DNA from: Ignavibacteria bacterium
GTDB taxonomy: Bacteria > Bacteroidota > Ignavibacteria > Tepidaquicellales > OLB5
Direction of reading: 5' to 3'
NCBI GenBank assembly: GCA_026417195.1
Contig: JAOADS010000047.1
Coordinates: 1-12,787 of the forward strand
Length of the DNA: 12,787 nucleotides
Positions 1 through 6,910 of this stretch are shown here, piece by piece. Made by a program: the position numbers and the translations under genes. The notes beneath the pieces are model-generated. The model was not told the origin of the DNA. It searched no databases and was given only the letters and a program-made list of their open reading frames with translations. The number at the start of each line of letters is the position of its first letter. The stretch's first letter is position 1.

Positions 1-410
1 ATATAACAGAGACCGATCCCTGTATAATCTGCAGTTCTCCGAAAAGAAACAGACTACAGATCTGTATCACGGAAGACCCTTCTGATGTATATGCAATCGA
101 AAAAACGAATGAATACAAAGGGCTATATCACGTCCTTCACGGTATAATATCACCTCTGGACGGGATCAGCCCGGAAGATATAAAAATCAGGGAGCTTATA
201 CCTAGACTCTCTGAGGATTTAGAAGAGATAATCCTTGCTTTAAATCCAAGTGTAGAGGGAGAATTTACAATTGCTTATCTGACAAAACTCATCAAACCTT
301 TCAATCTTAAAATTACACGCATTGCAAGAGGCATCCCTGTGGGAACAGATCTGCAGTATGCTGACGAAATTACATTAGCTAAAGCAATTGAAGGAAGAAC
401 CTCTGTTTAG
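1..410 (+). CDS. recR: Recombination mediator protein RecR, 3' part (start lies outside the window)
   Basis: Codons run from position 3 to a TAG stop at 408-410, giving 135 residues with no start in the window. The visible part begins inside the zinc finger (CIIC, then another Cys in ICITED) and continues through the Toprim domain: EDPSDVYAIEKT, the SPLDGISPEDI segment, ALNPSVEGE, and the terminal RIARGIPVGTDLQYADEITL. These match the order and spacing of bacterial RecR from its second pair of zinc cysteines to its C-terminus. RecR works with RecO (and RecF) to load RecA onto SSB-coated single-stranded DNA in gap repair; this is family knowledge. The methyltransferase gene starts 5 bases after the stop, so the two are probably co-transcribed. 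The helix-hairpin-helix N-terminus cannot be assessed. Confidence 0.95.
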   Translation, partial: ITETDPCIICSSPKRNRLQICITEDPSDVYAIEKTNEYKGLYHVLHGIISPLDGISPEDIKIRELIPRLSEDLEEIILALNPSVEGEFTIAYLTKLIKPFNLKITRIARGIPVGTDLQYADEITLAKAIEGRTSV

Positions 411-415
411 TTAAT

Positions 416-1189
416 ATGAGTCAGAAAAATTGGTATGAATCCTGGTTTTCACAGAAAGAATATCTTGAAATATATAGCCACAGGGATGCGAGAGATGCCT
501 CTAAAATAGTTTCACTCATAACTTCTAAAATCAGATTACCTGAAAATTCTAAAGTTCTTGATGTAGCATGCGGAAACGGCCGACATAGTATTTTATTTGC
601 ACGCAAAGGGTTCATTGTTACGGGTATAGACATATCAGACTTCCTGATAAAGGAAGCAGAAAAATTAAAGTATAAGGAAAGGAAGACTAAAAACAATCTT
701 GAATTCTTCAAAATGGACATGCGTGACATAAATCTGCCTGAAAAATATGACCTTGCTGTGAACCTGTTTTCAAGTTTCGGATACTTTGAAAAAGATTCAG
801 AAAACTCCAAAGTAATTTCAGGAATCACACGCCATCTGAAAAAAGGAGGGCACTTCTTTTTCGATTTCCTGAATGAATACTACATCAGAAAAAACCTTAA
901 AACAATAAGTATTAAAAAAGGAGAAGAAAACATCATTATACAGGTAAGGGAAATTAACGGACTTTACGTTAAGAAAAATATTCTGATTATCAAAAACAGG
1001 GATGGAGGGAAAGGACCGCCCTTAATGAATAAGTTTTATGAACAAATAAGGTTATATTCGCTGAAAGAGTTAAAGAAAATGTTCCGGGTCAACGGACTAA
1101 AGATAATCAGTATTTTCGGAGATTATGCTGGAAAAGATTTTAATTTAAAGAAATCAGAAAGGCTTATATTACTTGCAGAGAAGAAATGA
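416..1189 (+). CDS. Class I SAM-dependent methyltransferase, substrate unknown
   Basis: This 257-residue protein has a Rossmann-fold methyltransferase core. Motif I is VLDVACGNGRHS (about 47-58), an acidic residue ends strand 2 (GIDIS, D72), FKMDMRD (about 98-104) fits the adenine-contacting region, and YDLAVNLFSSFGYF (about 111-124) is the motif IV-like segment. The N-terminal WYESWF...YLEIYSHRDARDA segment is a cap seen in a group of uncharacterised small-molecule-type methyltransferases. The C-terminal part after residue 160 is beta-rich, ending in a KSERLILLAEKK strand. The ATG lies 5 bases after the recR stop. No well-spaced Shine-Dalgarno is visible (a GAAGGAAG run sits about 16 bases upstream), so translation may be coupled. 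The stop overlaps the next start as ATGA. The substrate cannot be inferred from sequence; neighbours suggest only co-expression with recR and two lipoproteins. Confidence 0.85.
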   Translation: MSQKNWYESWFSQKEYLEIYSHRDARDASKIVSLITSKIRLPENSKVLDVACGNGRHSILFARKGFIVTGIDISDFLIKEAEKLKYKERKTKNNLEFFKMDMRDINLPEKYDLAVNLFSSFGYFEKDSENSKVISGITRHLKKGGHFFFDFLNEYYIRKNLKTISIKKGEENIIIQVREINGLYVKKNILIIKNRDGGKGPPLMNKFYEQIRLYSLKELKKMFRVNGLKIISIFGDYAGKDFNLKKSERLILLAEKK

Positions 1190-1767
1190 CGCACAAAAAT
1201 TCAAGTTTAGCAGTTTTAATCATAATTTACCTTCTTCAGGGTTGCGGAATCTTTGATACCAGGGATGCTGAAATTCCCAATATGACCCGCTCCACTTATG
1301 TTCCCCCTACAACACCGGATCTGGTAATTACCAATCTTGAATACTCAATACTTGAAAAAAATTCAGACAATTACTTCAAATGTCTGTCTGATGGGTTTAA
1401 ATATATTCCGGATTCAAAATCTCAGTTGCTTTACGGACATATTTTCGTAAGCTGGAACAGCTTATCTGAAAGACGATACATAGATAACCTGATAAACACA
1501 ACAAATACAAACTCAACTTCCATACTCTTTCTTGATAACAGAAGACTTACATTAATATCACCAGACTCTGCAATATTTCAGTCTGATTACACATTAGTTT
1601 TCCAACACCGCAGAAACGATGTGCCAAAATCTTCCAGAGGAAGTTTAAATCTTTTTCTGGGAGCAGACGAGAACAGGCTTTTCAGTATAAACCGTTGGGA
1701 AGACTTCAGGTTTAATGATACGGATTTCACCTGGAGTGAGATGAGAGCAAAATTTTCCAATGAATGA
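1186..1767 (+). CDS. Small lipoprotein, probable NTF2-like fold (first of a paralogous pair)
   Basis: This 193-residue protein has a short signal peptide: Lys4, a hydrophobic run at 8-17, and LLQGC with Cys20 as the likely lipidated residue. It is therefore predicted to be membrane-anchored and exported. The mature part has an NTF2/SnoaL-like layout: an N-terminal helix (NLEYSILEKNSDNYFKCLSD) of the kind that limits the cavity in SnoaL-like proteins, then beta strands ending in a Trp-containing strand, FSINRWEDF. The following gene has the same order of elements, including an SW dipeptide in the middle and RWxD near the end, so I read the two as diverged duplicates. The start overlaps the methyltransferase stop by 4 bases (ATGA) and its own stop overlaps the next start the same way, implying translational coupling. 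No specific function is recognised. Confidence 0.75.
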   Translation: MTHKNSSLAVLIIIYLLQGCGIFDTRDAEIPNMTRSTYVPPTTPDLVITNLEYSILEKNSDNYFKCLSDGFKYIPDSKSQLLYGHIFVSWNSLSERRYIDNLINTTNTNSTSILFLDNRRLTLISPDSAIFQSDYTLVFQHRRNDVPKSSRGSLNLFLGADENRLFSINRWEDFRFNDTDFTWSEMRAKFSNE

Positions 1768-2285
1768 AAAATCATCCTGTTAAAATATACAGCTTAATAA
1801 TATCAATCATAACTACTTTTTTATTCTTATCCTGTTTCAACCCCTTTTCTCCTTCTCTTGATACCAGCACGCCTTCAGATATACTTTCAGATCAGAAAAC
1901 AGTAGAAGGTGTATTTCAGAACTTCAGGTATGCATACACGTTTAAAGATACAAGTATTTACGGAGAGTTACTTTCTGAAAATTTCGTTTTCACTTATTTT
2001 GATTATGATCTCGGAGTTGATGTATCATGGGACAGAGCTACTGATATGAAAACTACTCATGGTCTTTTTACAAATTCACAGGACCTGAGGCTTACATGGA
2101 ATAACATTATAGCTGAGAAGGGAGATAGTTTAAATATAGATGTTACGAGGAGCTTTAATCTTTCCATTACATTTAATTCGAATGACATTTTAAACTTCTA
2201 CGGATACGTGGATTTCACTCTTAAAAGATCTGGTACAGGTGAAAAATGGAAAATTGTAAGATGGAGAGATTTAACCAACCCCTGA
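1764..2285 (+). CDS. Small lipoprotein, probable NTF2-like fold (second of a paralogous pair)
   Basis: This 173-residue protein has a basic N-terminus, a hydrophobic stretch at about 9-22 and a good lipobox LFLSC with Cys24. After a Ser/Thr/Pro-rich linker come a helix (VEGVFQNFRYAYTFKD), LLSENFVFTYFDYD, SWDRATDM, several strands and a final strand ending WKIVRWRD. That order is typical of NTF2/SnoaL-like domains; the final strand resembles the frequent 'W+I..W.D' ending. It shares layout with the preceding lipoprotein gene and overlaps it by 4 bases. It ends 29 bases before a strong promoter for a separate small RNA, so it is probably the last gene of the recR transcript. No function is known; a ligand-binding or envelope role is inference only. 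Confidence 0.75.
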   Translation: MKNHPVKIYSLIISIITTFLFLSCFNPFSPSLDTSTPSDILSDQKTVEGVFQNFRYAYTFKDTSIYGELLSENFVFTYFDYDLGVDVSWDRATDMKTTHGLFTNSQDLRLTWNNIIAEKGDSLNIDVTRSFNLSITFNSNDILNFYGYVDFTLKRSGTGEKWKIVRWRDLTNP

Positions 2286-2314
2286 CTAGTTATATAGAGT
2301 CTTCCATCAAATCC

Positions 2315-2343
2315 TTGACAAGAAAAAACCTTTTAATTATAAT
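2315..2343 (+). promoter_or_regulatory. Perfect consensus sigma-70-type promoter for the small RNA
   Basis: TTGACA lies at 2315-2320 and TATAAT at 2338-2343, separated by exactly 17 bases (2321-2337). Both hexamers match consensus at all six positions. The predicted transcription start, 7 bases after the -10 hexamer, is G2350, which is also the first base of the GGCGGG stem of the predicted RNA. No coding region follows on this strand, so the promoter serves a non-coding transcript. Confidence 0.8.
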
Positions 2344-2349
2344 TGCATC

Positions 2350-2432
2350 GGCGGGAGTCGGGTAGGTAAGGGTGCCCGACGTTTCTTAGTACCAAACTCC
2401 CAGTTTGCGAAAAGAACCCGCCTTTTTTATTT
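2350..2432 (+). ncRNA. Predicted structured small RNA of unknown class, about 83 nt
   Basis: The gene lies between convergent genes and follows the consensus promoter. GGCGGG at 2350-2355 pairs with CCCGCC at 2417-2422, and a T-run follows (2423-2428, then ATTTT), so the closing stem plus U-tract could serve as terminator. Inside are two hairpins: GTCGGG 2357-2362 with CCCGAC 2375-2380 (extendable by U-G and A-U pairs), and CAAACT 2393-2398 with AGTTTG 2402-2407 around a CCC loop. That loop could kiss GGG at 2370-2372 in the first loop. An alternative 6-bp pairing, GGGAGT 2353-2358 with ACTCCC 2396-2401, is mutually exclusive with the closing stem. I see no SRP GGAAGG motif, tRNA T-arm, 6S-like length or ORF, and recognise no known family. 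It could be a trans-acting sRNA, a ligand-sensing RNA or a ribozyme. Confidence 0.65.
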
Positions 2433-2433
2433 T

Positions 2434-3537
2434 CTAAACATTAAACCTGAAATAAATAACATCTCCGTCTCTTACTTCATAATCTCTGCCCTCAGTTCTC
2501 ATCAGACCTTTTTCCCTGACAGCAGCTTCACCTCCCAGTTTAATCAGATCCTCATAATTCATAACTTCAGCTTTTATGAAACCTCTTTCAAAATCAGTGT
2601 GTATTGAGCCTGCTGCTTCCGGAGCTTTTGTTCCTTTCGGAACTGTCCAGGCATGAACTTCCCTATCCCCTGCAGTAAAAAATGTTATAAGATTAAGTAA
2701 TTTATAAGATGTTCTGATGAGCTTATCCAGACCTGATTCCTCTATGCCGAGAGCTTTCATGAACTCAGTTCTCTCATCATCGGCAAGTGTAACTAACTGA
2801 GCTTCCGTTCCAGCCGAAAGTATTATACATGCCTCACCTTCTTCAGATGCTATTTCTTCCACTGCTTTTGTGTACTCGTTACCTCCAAGGTGTTTGTCAT
2901 CAACGTTTGCAACATATAAAATGTGCTTATCTGTTAAAAGGTGAAGACTCTTTATAGAACTTATATGTTCATTTGAGTTTTTTAAGACTTCTTCGGTAAA
3001 ATATTTCGCAAGCCTTCCGGATTCCAGATGTTCCTTTAACTTAATGTATAGTTCATATTCTTCTTTAGCTTTTTTATCATTAGATTTTAATAATTTTTCA
3101 GTCTTGCTTATTCTGTTACTTACAGTTTCAATATCCTTGAGAATAAGTTCAGTTTCAACAGTTTCTATGTCTCTTTTGGGATCAACTCTGTTATAGACAT
3201 GTATTATATTTTCGTCATGGAAACACCTTACAATATGTATTATTGCATCAACCTCCCTGATATGAGAAAGGAACTGATTGCCCAAACCTTCACCTCTGGA
3301 AGCCCCGGCAACAAGACCTGCTATATCAACAAATTCTATAACAGCCCTAACCACCTTCTGCGGTTTATATAAACTGGCAAGTTTATCCACCCTTCTGTCT
3401 GGAACAGTAACTATGCCTGTGTTAGGCTCTATAGTGCAGAAAGGATAATTTTCTGCTTCTGCTGCCGATGAAGACGTCAGACAATTAAATAAAGTTGACT
3501 TCCCTACATTCGGAAGCCCGACTATACCACATTTCAT
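2434..3537 (-). CDS. ychF: Ribosome-binding ATPase/GTPase YchF (Obg-like, OLA1 family)
   Basis: The 367 residues fit the family length of about 363. The P-loop is GLPNVGKS (7-14), followed by the switch I region (NYPFCTIEPN, 30-39), the G3 motif DIAGL (71-75) with the RGEGLGNQFL segment, a coiled-coil insertion (about 125-185), and a C-terminal TGS domain (about 284-366: LITFFTAG, EAAGSIHTDFERGFIKAE, VRDGDVIYF). YchF proteins prefer ATP and bind ribosomes; this is family knowledge. The G4 position reads NVDD (211-214), where the family usually has NxxE, a conservative Glu-to-Asp change. The ATG lies 23 bases after the kinase gene stop on the same strand, so the two genes probably share a transcript. 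No clear Shine-Dalgarno is visible. The 3' end converges on the small-RNA gene, whose U-tract reaches the ychF stop region. Confidence 0.96.
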   Translation of the reverse strand: MKCGIVGLPNVGKSTLFNCLTSSSAAEAENYPFCTIEPNTGIVTVPDRRVDKLASLYKPQKVVRAVIEFVDIAGLVAGASRGEGLGNQFLSHIREVDAIIHIVRCFHDENIIHVYNRVDPKRDIETVETELILKDIETVSNRISKTEKLLKSNDKKAKEEYELYIKLKEHLESGRLAKYFTEEVLKNSNEHISSIKSLHLLTDKHILYVANVDDKHLGGNEYTKAVEEIASEEGEACIILSAGTEAQLVTLADDERTEFMKALGIEESGLDKLIRTSYKLLNLITFFTAGDREVHAWTVPKGTKAPEAAGSIHTDFERGFIKAEVMNYEDLIKLGGEAAVREKGLMRTEGRDYEVRDGDVIYFRFNV

Positions 3538-3560
3538 GTTATTTGCATATTAAGTCTTGA

Positions 3561-4211
3561 TCAGAAATTAAAACCGGGATAAAATAAAAGATAAAGGATA
3601 TATAGAACAAATGAAAAAATCGCCGGGATAGTAAAATTATCATCAACCGGAAGATTAATCCCATCTGCTATGGTAGTCAATGTAAGGGCTATAAATCCGG
3701 CTAAATATTCATTAAAGGAATAAAAATACTTCGGAGAAAAAATAACAACCAGAGCACCTGTAAGAAAGAAAACCACCGTGCCTAAATAAGTCCTGTTAGG
3801 AGCATATTTCCTTTTCCCGAATAATATACCGGCAATTGCTGAGGTACTGTCAGCAAATGAAAGAATTAACATTGAAACTATGGCTATTAACTTCGGGAAG
3901 AGAATTATACAGAACAAAAATGAGATAATTACCCAAGAAGCTCCGTTTAATCTGAACTTTCCCCTGTCATATTCATGTCCCCTGAGCATACTACCGAAAT
4001 ATTTTATATACAAACTGTATATAATTTCACTTCTGTATTTGAGAATCTCAACTACGATCAAACCAACAAGCAGGGACAAAAGAACAGCTAAAATAATATT
4101 CTTATCCAGGAAGTAATAACCTACAGGAATAAGTGAAGATGAATAGTGTATCATCTTCCTTAATAACTCACCTTTAAGTGTAACACCGTTTTCTGAATTT
4201 ACAATACTCAC
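3561..4211 (-). CDS. Membrane lipid/polyprenol kinase of the DGK1/SEC59/VTE5 (CTP-dependent) superfamily
   Basis: This 216-residue, highly hydrophobic protein has about six membrane segments. Family signatures visible are RKMIH near the N-terminus (18-22), D121 in LSFADSTSAIAG, the cytosolic GKRKYAPNRTYLGT segment (132-145, replacing the usual K-T/S-x-E-G), and IADGINLPVDDNFTIP near the C-terminus (181-196). Relatives phosphorylate diacylglycerol, dolichol or phytol using CTP; which lipid is used here cannot be told. The first codon is GTG (4209-4211). Codons between it and Met20 offer no better start, and Met20 would cut the conserved RK. A rho-independent terminator ends only 12 bases upstream, leaving little room for a separate leader. 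ychF follows 23 bases downstream on the same strand. Confidence 0.8.
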   Translation of the reverse strand: MSIVNSENGVTLKGELLRKMIHYSSSLIPVGYYFLDKNIILAVLLSLLVGLIVVEILKYRSEIIYSLYIKYFGSMLRGHEYDRGKFRLNGASWVIISFLFCIILFPKLIAIVSMLILSFADSTSAIAGILFGKRKYAPNRTYLGTVVFFLTGALVVIFSPKYFYSFNEYLAGFIALTLTTIADGINLPVDDNFTIPAIFSFVLYILYLLFYPGFNF

Positions 4212-4223
4212 CTGCCGTCAGTC

Positions 4224-4248
4224 AAAATAAAAGCGGGAGTAACCCGCC
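4224..4248 (-). terminator. Rho-independent terminator after ftsH
   Basis: Read on the minus strand: GCGGG, loop TTACT, CCCGC, then TTTTATTTT (4232 down to 4224). It lies 27 bases after the ftsH stop and 12 bases before the kinase GTG, so it may act as an attenuator for the kinase-ychF genes as well as the end of the hpt-ftsH transcript. Confidence 0.8.
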
Positions 4249-4275
4249 TGATTTATTAAAACATTTTATATTTTA

Positions 4276-6285
4276 CTACTTATTTGTTATTTGTTTATCT
4301 TCAGAATTTTCAGTAACACTTTCGTGGATATCTACTGAACTTCCGTTTGACTGATGTTTATCAAATGGTGGAAGCTCTTCATTTCTCATCACCTTGTCAA
4401 TCTCTTCAGAATCAAGGATTTCCCTTTCAAGTAAAGCTGCAGATAAACGGTGCAGAGTATCCAGGTTTTCCCTTAAAATCTTCTCTGCTCTTTCCATTGC
4501 ACGGTCAACTATTTTCTTAACTTCCTCATCAATAAGCATCGCAGTCTTTTCACTGTAATCCCTATGTTGAGCAATCTCCCTGCCGAGGAAAATTTCTTCT
4601 TCTTTCTTACCAAAGGTAAGTGGTCCGAGTTTTTCACTCATACCCCATTCACAGACCATTTTCCTCGCAAGTGCTGTAGCCCTCTCAATGTCATTACCGG
4701 CTCCTGTTGTAAGCTGTCCGAATACAATTTTCTCAGCTGCCCTTCCTCCCATAGCATATGCAATCATCGCTTCGAGATACTCTTTTGAATATGTGTGTTT
4801 TTCATCTATAGGAAGATATGTCGTTACTCCAAGTGCCCTGCCTCGCGGAATTATTGTTACTTTATGAACAGGATCCGCCTCAGGTATCATCTTTGCAACC
4901 AGTACGTGACCGATTTCATGATATGCAGTAGTCTTTTTTTCTTTTTCTGATATTATCATACTCTTTCTTTCCATACCCATCATTACCTTATCCTTTGCTT
5001 CCTCAAAATCTGCCATAGAGACACTGTTTTTGTTTTTGCGGGCAGCCAGTAATGCAGCTTCATTCACAAGGTTCGCTATGTCAGCACCAGCAAGTCCGGG
5101 AGTTCCTTTAGCAAGTACTTCCAGACTTACATCCTTGGCAAGAGGTATGTTTCTTGTATGTACCTTGAATATTCCTTCTCTGCCTTTAACGTCCGGTCTG
5201 TCAACTACAACCTGCCTGTCAAACCTGCCCGGTCTGAGCAGCGCAGGATCAAGAACATCGGGTCTGTTTGTGGCTGCCATGATTATAACACCGGTATTCT
5301 GTTCAAAGCCGTCCATTTCAACAAGAAGCTGATTAAGGGTCTGTTCCCTCTCGTCATGCCCTCCGCCAAGCCCTGCGCCCCTGTGTCTGCCAACAGCGTC
5401 AATTTCATCTATGAAAATTATACATGGTGCGTTTTTCTTACCTTTTTCAAACAAATCCCTTACTCTTGATGCACCAACTCCCACAAACATTTCCACGAAG
5501 TCTGCGCCGCTGATTGAAAAGAAAGGTACGCCTGCCTCACCTGCAACAGCCCTTGCAAGCAGAGTTTTACCTGTACCCGGAGGACCCAGCAACAATACTC
5601 CTTTAGGAATTTTGCCTCCAAGCTTCTGGAATTTGGAGGGTTCTCTCAAGAACTCTATGATTTCCTCAAGCTCGTATTTAGCTTCATCTGCTCCTGCCAC
5701 GTCTTTGAATGTAACCCTTAACTGATTTTCAGTAAGCATCTTGGCTCTTGATTTCCCGAATGAAAATATTCCCTTTGTACCTCCGGCCTGCCCCTGCATT
5801 CTCCTCATGATTATTATCCAGAAAACAATTATTAAAATCCAGGGCAAAGCTCCGATGAGTGGAGCAAGCCAGCTTGTATCTTCTTTCTCTATCCTGAATG
5901 AAATATTTTTATCGTTCCATGTTTTTATTACATTATCATCTATGTTTGTATAAGGAAGAAGGACACTGAATCTGTCAGCAGTTACCTGTCTGTTATTTAT
6001 ATTTAGAGGTTCAGGTTGTTTGAGAATGCCATGAAATGTAAACGTATTGTCTAATTTTTTTATTGTTGCTTCTTTAATTTTATCTTCATTAAGAAGTTTC
6101 TGATACTGATCAAATCCTATTTCTATCTCAGTTCCGTCGCCAGACCTTGACCATATCATAATAAGGAAAAAACCAAATAAAATTGCACTCCATCCCAGAA
6201 CAACCTTGAAAACCCTGTTCCAGTTGAAATCATCGTTCTTCCTTTTTTTCGGTTTCATATTACCGTTATTTATATCTTCAGGCAT
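4276..6285 (-). CDS. ftsH: ATP-dependent zinc metalloprotease FtsH
   Basis: This 669-residue membrane AAA+ protease has family-typical architecture. Membrane segment 1 (about 29-46) and segment 2 (about 141-160) flank a periplasmic domain. The AAA module has Walker A GPPGTGKT (234-241), the pore motif MFVG (266-269), Walker B IIFIDE (289-294), and the second region of homology ATNRPDVLDP...RPGRFDR (338-357) with both arginine fingers. The protease site is HEIGH (456-460, usually HEAGH) with D532 (TTGAGND) as the third zinc ligand. The acidic C-terminal tail after residue 640 is low complexity. FtsH degrades unassembled membrane proteins and some cytosolic regulators. Its ATG overlaps the end of hpt by 8 bases, so translation is likely coupled; the hpt-ftsH pairing is found in many bacteria, commonly with tilS, which is absent here. 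Confidence 0.98.
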   Translation of the reverse strand: MPEDINNGNMKPKKRKNDDFNWNRVFKVVLGWSAILFGFFLIMIWSRSGDGTEIEIGFDQYQKLLNEDKIKEATIKKLDNTFTFHGILKQPEPLNINNRQVTADRFSVLLPYTNIDDNVIKTWNDKNISFRIEKEDTSWLAPLIGALPWILIIVFWIIIMRRMQGQAGGTKGIFSFGKSRAKMLTENQLRVTFKDVAGADEAKYELEEIIEFLREPSKFQKLGGKIPKGVLLLGPPGTGKTLLARAVAGEAGVPFFSISGADFVEMFVGVGASRVRDLFEKGKKNAPCIIFIDEIDAVGRHRGAGLGGGHDEREQTLNQLLVEMDGFEQNTGVIIMAATNRPDVLDPALLRPGRFDRQVVVDRPDVKGREGIFKVHTRNIPLAKDVSLEVLAKGTPGLAGADIANLVNEAALLAARKNKNSVSMADFEEAKDKVMMGMERKSMIISEKEKKTTAYHEIGHVLVAKMIPEADPVHKVTIIPRGRALGVTTYLPIDEKHTYSKEYLEAMIAYAMGGRAAEKIVFGQLTTGAGNDIERATALARKMVCEWGMSEKLGPLTFGKKEEEIFLGREIAQHRDYSEKTAMLIDEEVKKIVDRAMERAEKILRENLDTLHRLSAALLEREILDSEEIDKVMRNEELPPFDKHQSNGSSVDIHESVTENSEDKQITNK

Positions 6286-6796
6286 CTTTTAAAATATAAA
6301 TGTGTTTAAGGTTTCTGTATTTTTGTGCATAATCAAGTCCGTATCCAACCACAAATTTATTAGGTATCACAAAGCCTTTATATTTTATTTTAAAATCCAG
6401 ATTACTTATACCCTTTTTAAATAGCAAGGTAACAAATTGTAAACTTGCAGGGTTTTGCTTTTCTATGATCTTCTTTATGAAACTCGCTGACAGACCAGAG
6501 TCAATTATATCTTCAACAACTATAATATCTCTTCCTTCAACCTGACAATTAAGTTCTTTGAGTAACTTTACATCCCCTGAGGAAATCTTACTGTCTCCGT
6601 AACTGGACAGCTTAAGAAAATCAATTTCAACCTGTAATTTTATTTCCCTTGCTAAATCTGAAATAAATATAAAAGAACCGTTCAGAACTCCTATTAATAT
6701 TGGCACCTTGCCTCTATAATCGGAAGTGATTTTCTTACCCAACTCTTTAACACGTTTCCTTATCTCGCTTCCGGAAATGTATCGTTCAGTTTTCAA
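6278..6796 (-). CDS. hpt: Hypoxanthine phosphoribosyltransferase
   Basis: The 172-residue length is normal for the family. Key parts are GVLNGS (36-41, pyrophosphate-binding loop), the flexible-loop residues SSYG (64-67), the PRPP-binding signature VVEDIIDSG (93-101, with the E-D pair at 95-96), and the base-binding segment IPNKFVVGYGLDY (144-156) with the conserved Arg at 161. The enzyme salvages hypoxanthine (often guanine) to IMP/GMP with PRPP in the cytosol. The only start that keeps the full N-terminal helix is TTG at 6794-6796, with an ATT codon just before it; no Shine-Dalgarno is visible. A TAATTTTG box, with TTTG 20 bases upstream of it, overlaps this start and complicates the choice. 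The stop overlaps the ftsH start by 8 bases. Confidence 0.95.
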   Translation of the reverse strand: MKTERYISGSEIRKRVKELGKKITSDYRGKVPILIGVLNGSFIFISDLAREIKLQVEIDFLKLSSYGDSKISSGDVKLLKELNCQVEGRDIIVVEDIIDSGLSASFIKKIIEKQNPASLQFVTLLFKKGISNLDFKIKYKGFVIPNKFVVGYGLDYAQKYRNLKHIYILKDA

Positions 6797-6843
6797 AATT
6801 AGGCAACAATTAATAACTTATCAAAGTTTCTGAAAAATCATTT

Positions 6844-6888
6844 AAATAAAAAAGCCCATCCTTAAATAAAAAACTTGTAACGGATGGG
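6844..6888 (-). terminator. Rho-independent terminator after rpsU
   Basis: On the minus strand CCCATCC (6888-6882) pairs with GGATGGG (6861-6855) across a 20-base AT-rich loop, followed by C and TTTTTT (6853-6848), then ATTT. It lies 22 bases after the rpsU stop and separates rpsU from hpt-ftsH, so hpt probably has its own promoter in the remaining ~50 bases or relies on readthrough. Confidence 0.8.
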
Positions 6889-6910
6889 GATTAGTGAAGT
6901 ATTTAAACTT

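Noticed and set aside
421..828. Minus-strand open frame of 135 codons opposite the methyltransferase gene
   Set aside because: It lies fully antisense to a gene with clear methyltransferase motifs and shows no recognisable protein family or ribosome site.
2350..2432. Assignment of the small RNA to SRP RNA, tRNA, 6S RNA or a known riboswitch
   Set aside because: The SRP GGAAGG/AGCAGCC core, tRNA T-arm, 6S length and the purine, TPP or fluoride riboswitch signatures are not present.
4233..4249. Second copy of the small RNA ends: GCGGGAGT and AACCCGCCT occur here adjacent to each other
   Set aside because: These two words match the start and end of the small RNA, as if its interior had been deleted, but the palindromic ftsH terminator explains most of the match and no promoter precedes it on the plus strand.
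5030..5725. Several plus-strand open frames of about 100 codons within ftsH
   Set aside because: They are antisense to the highly conserved AAA+ region of ftsH; their length follows from the constrained sequence of that gene and none resembles a known protein.
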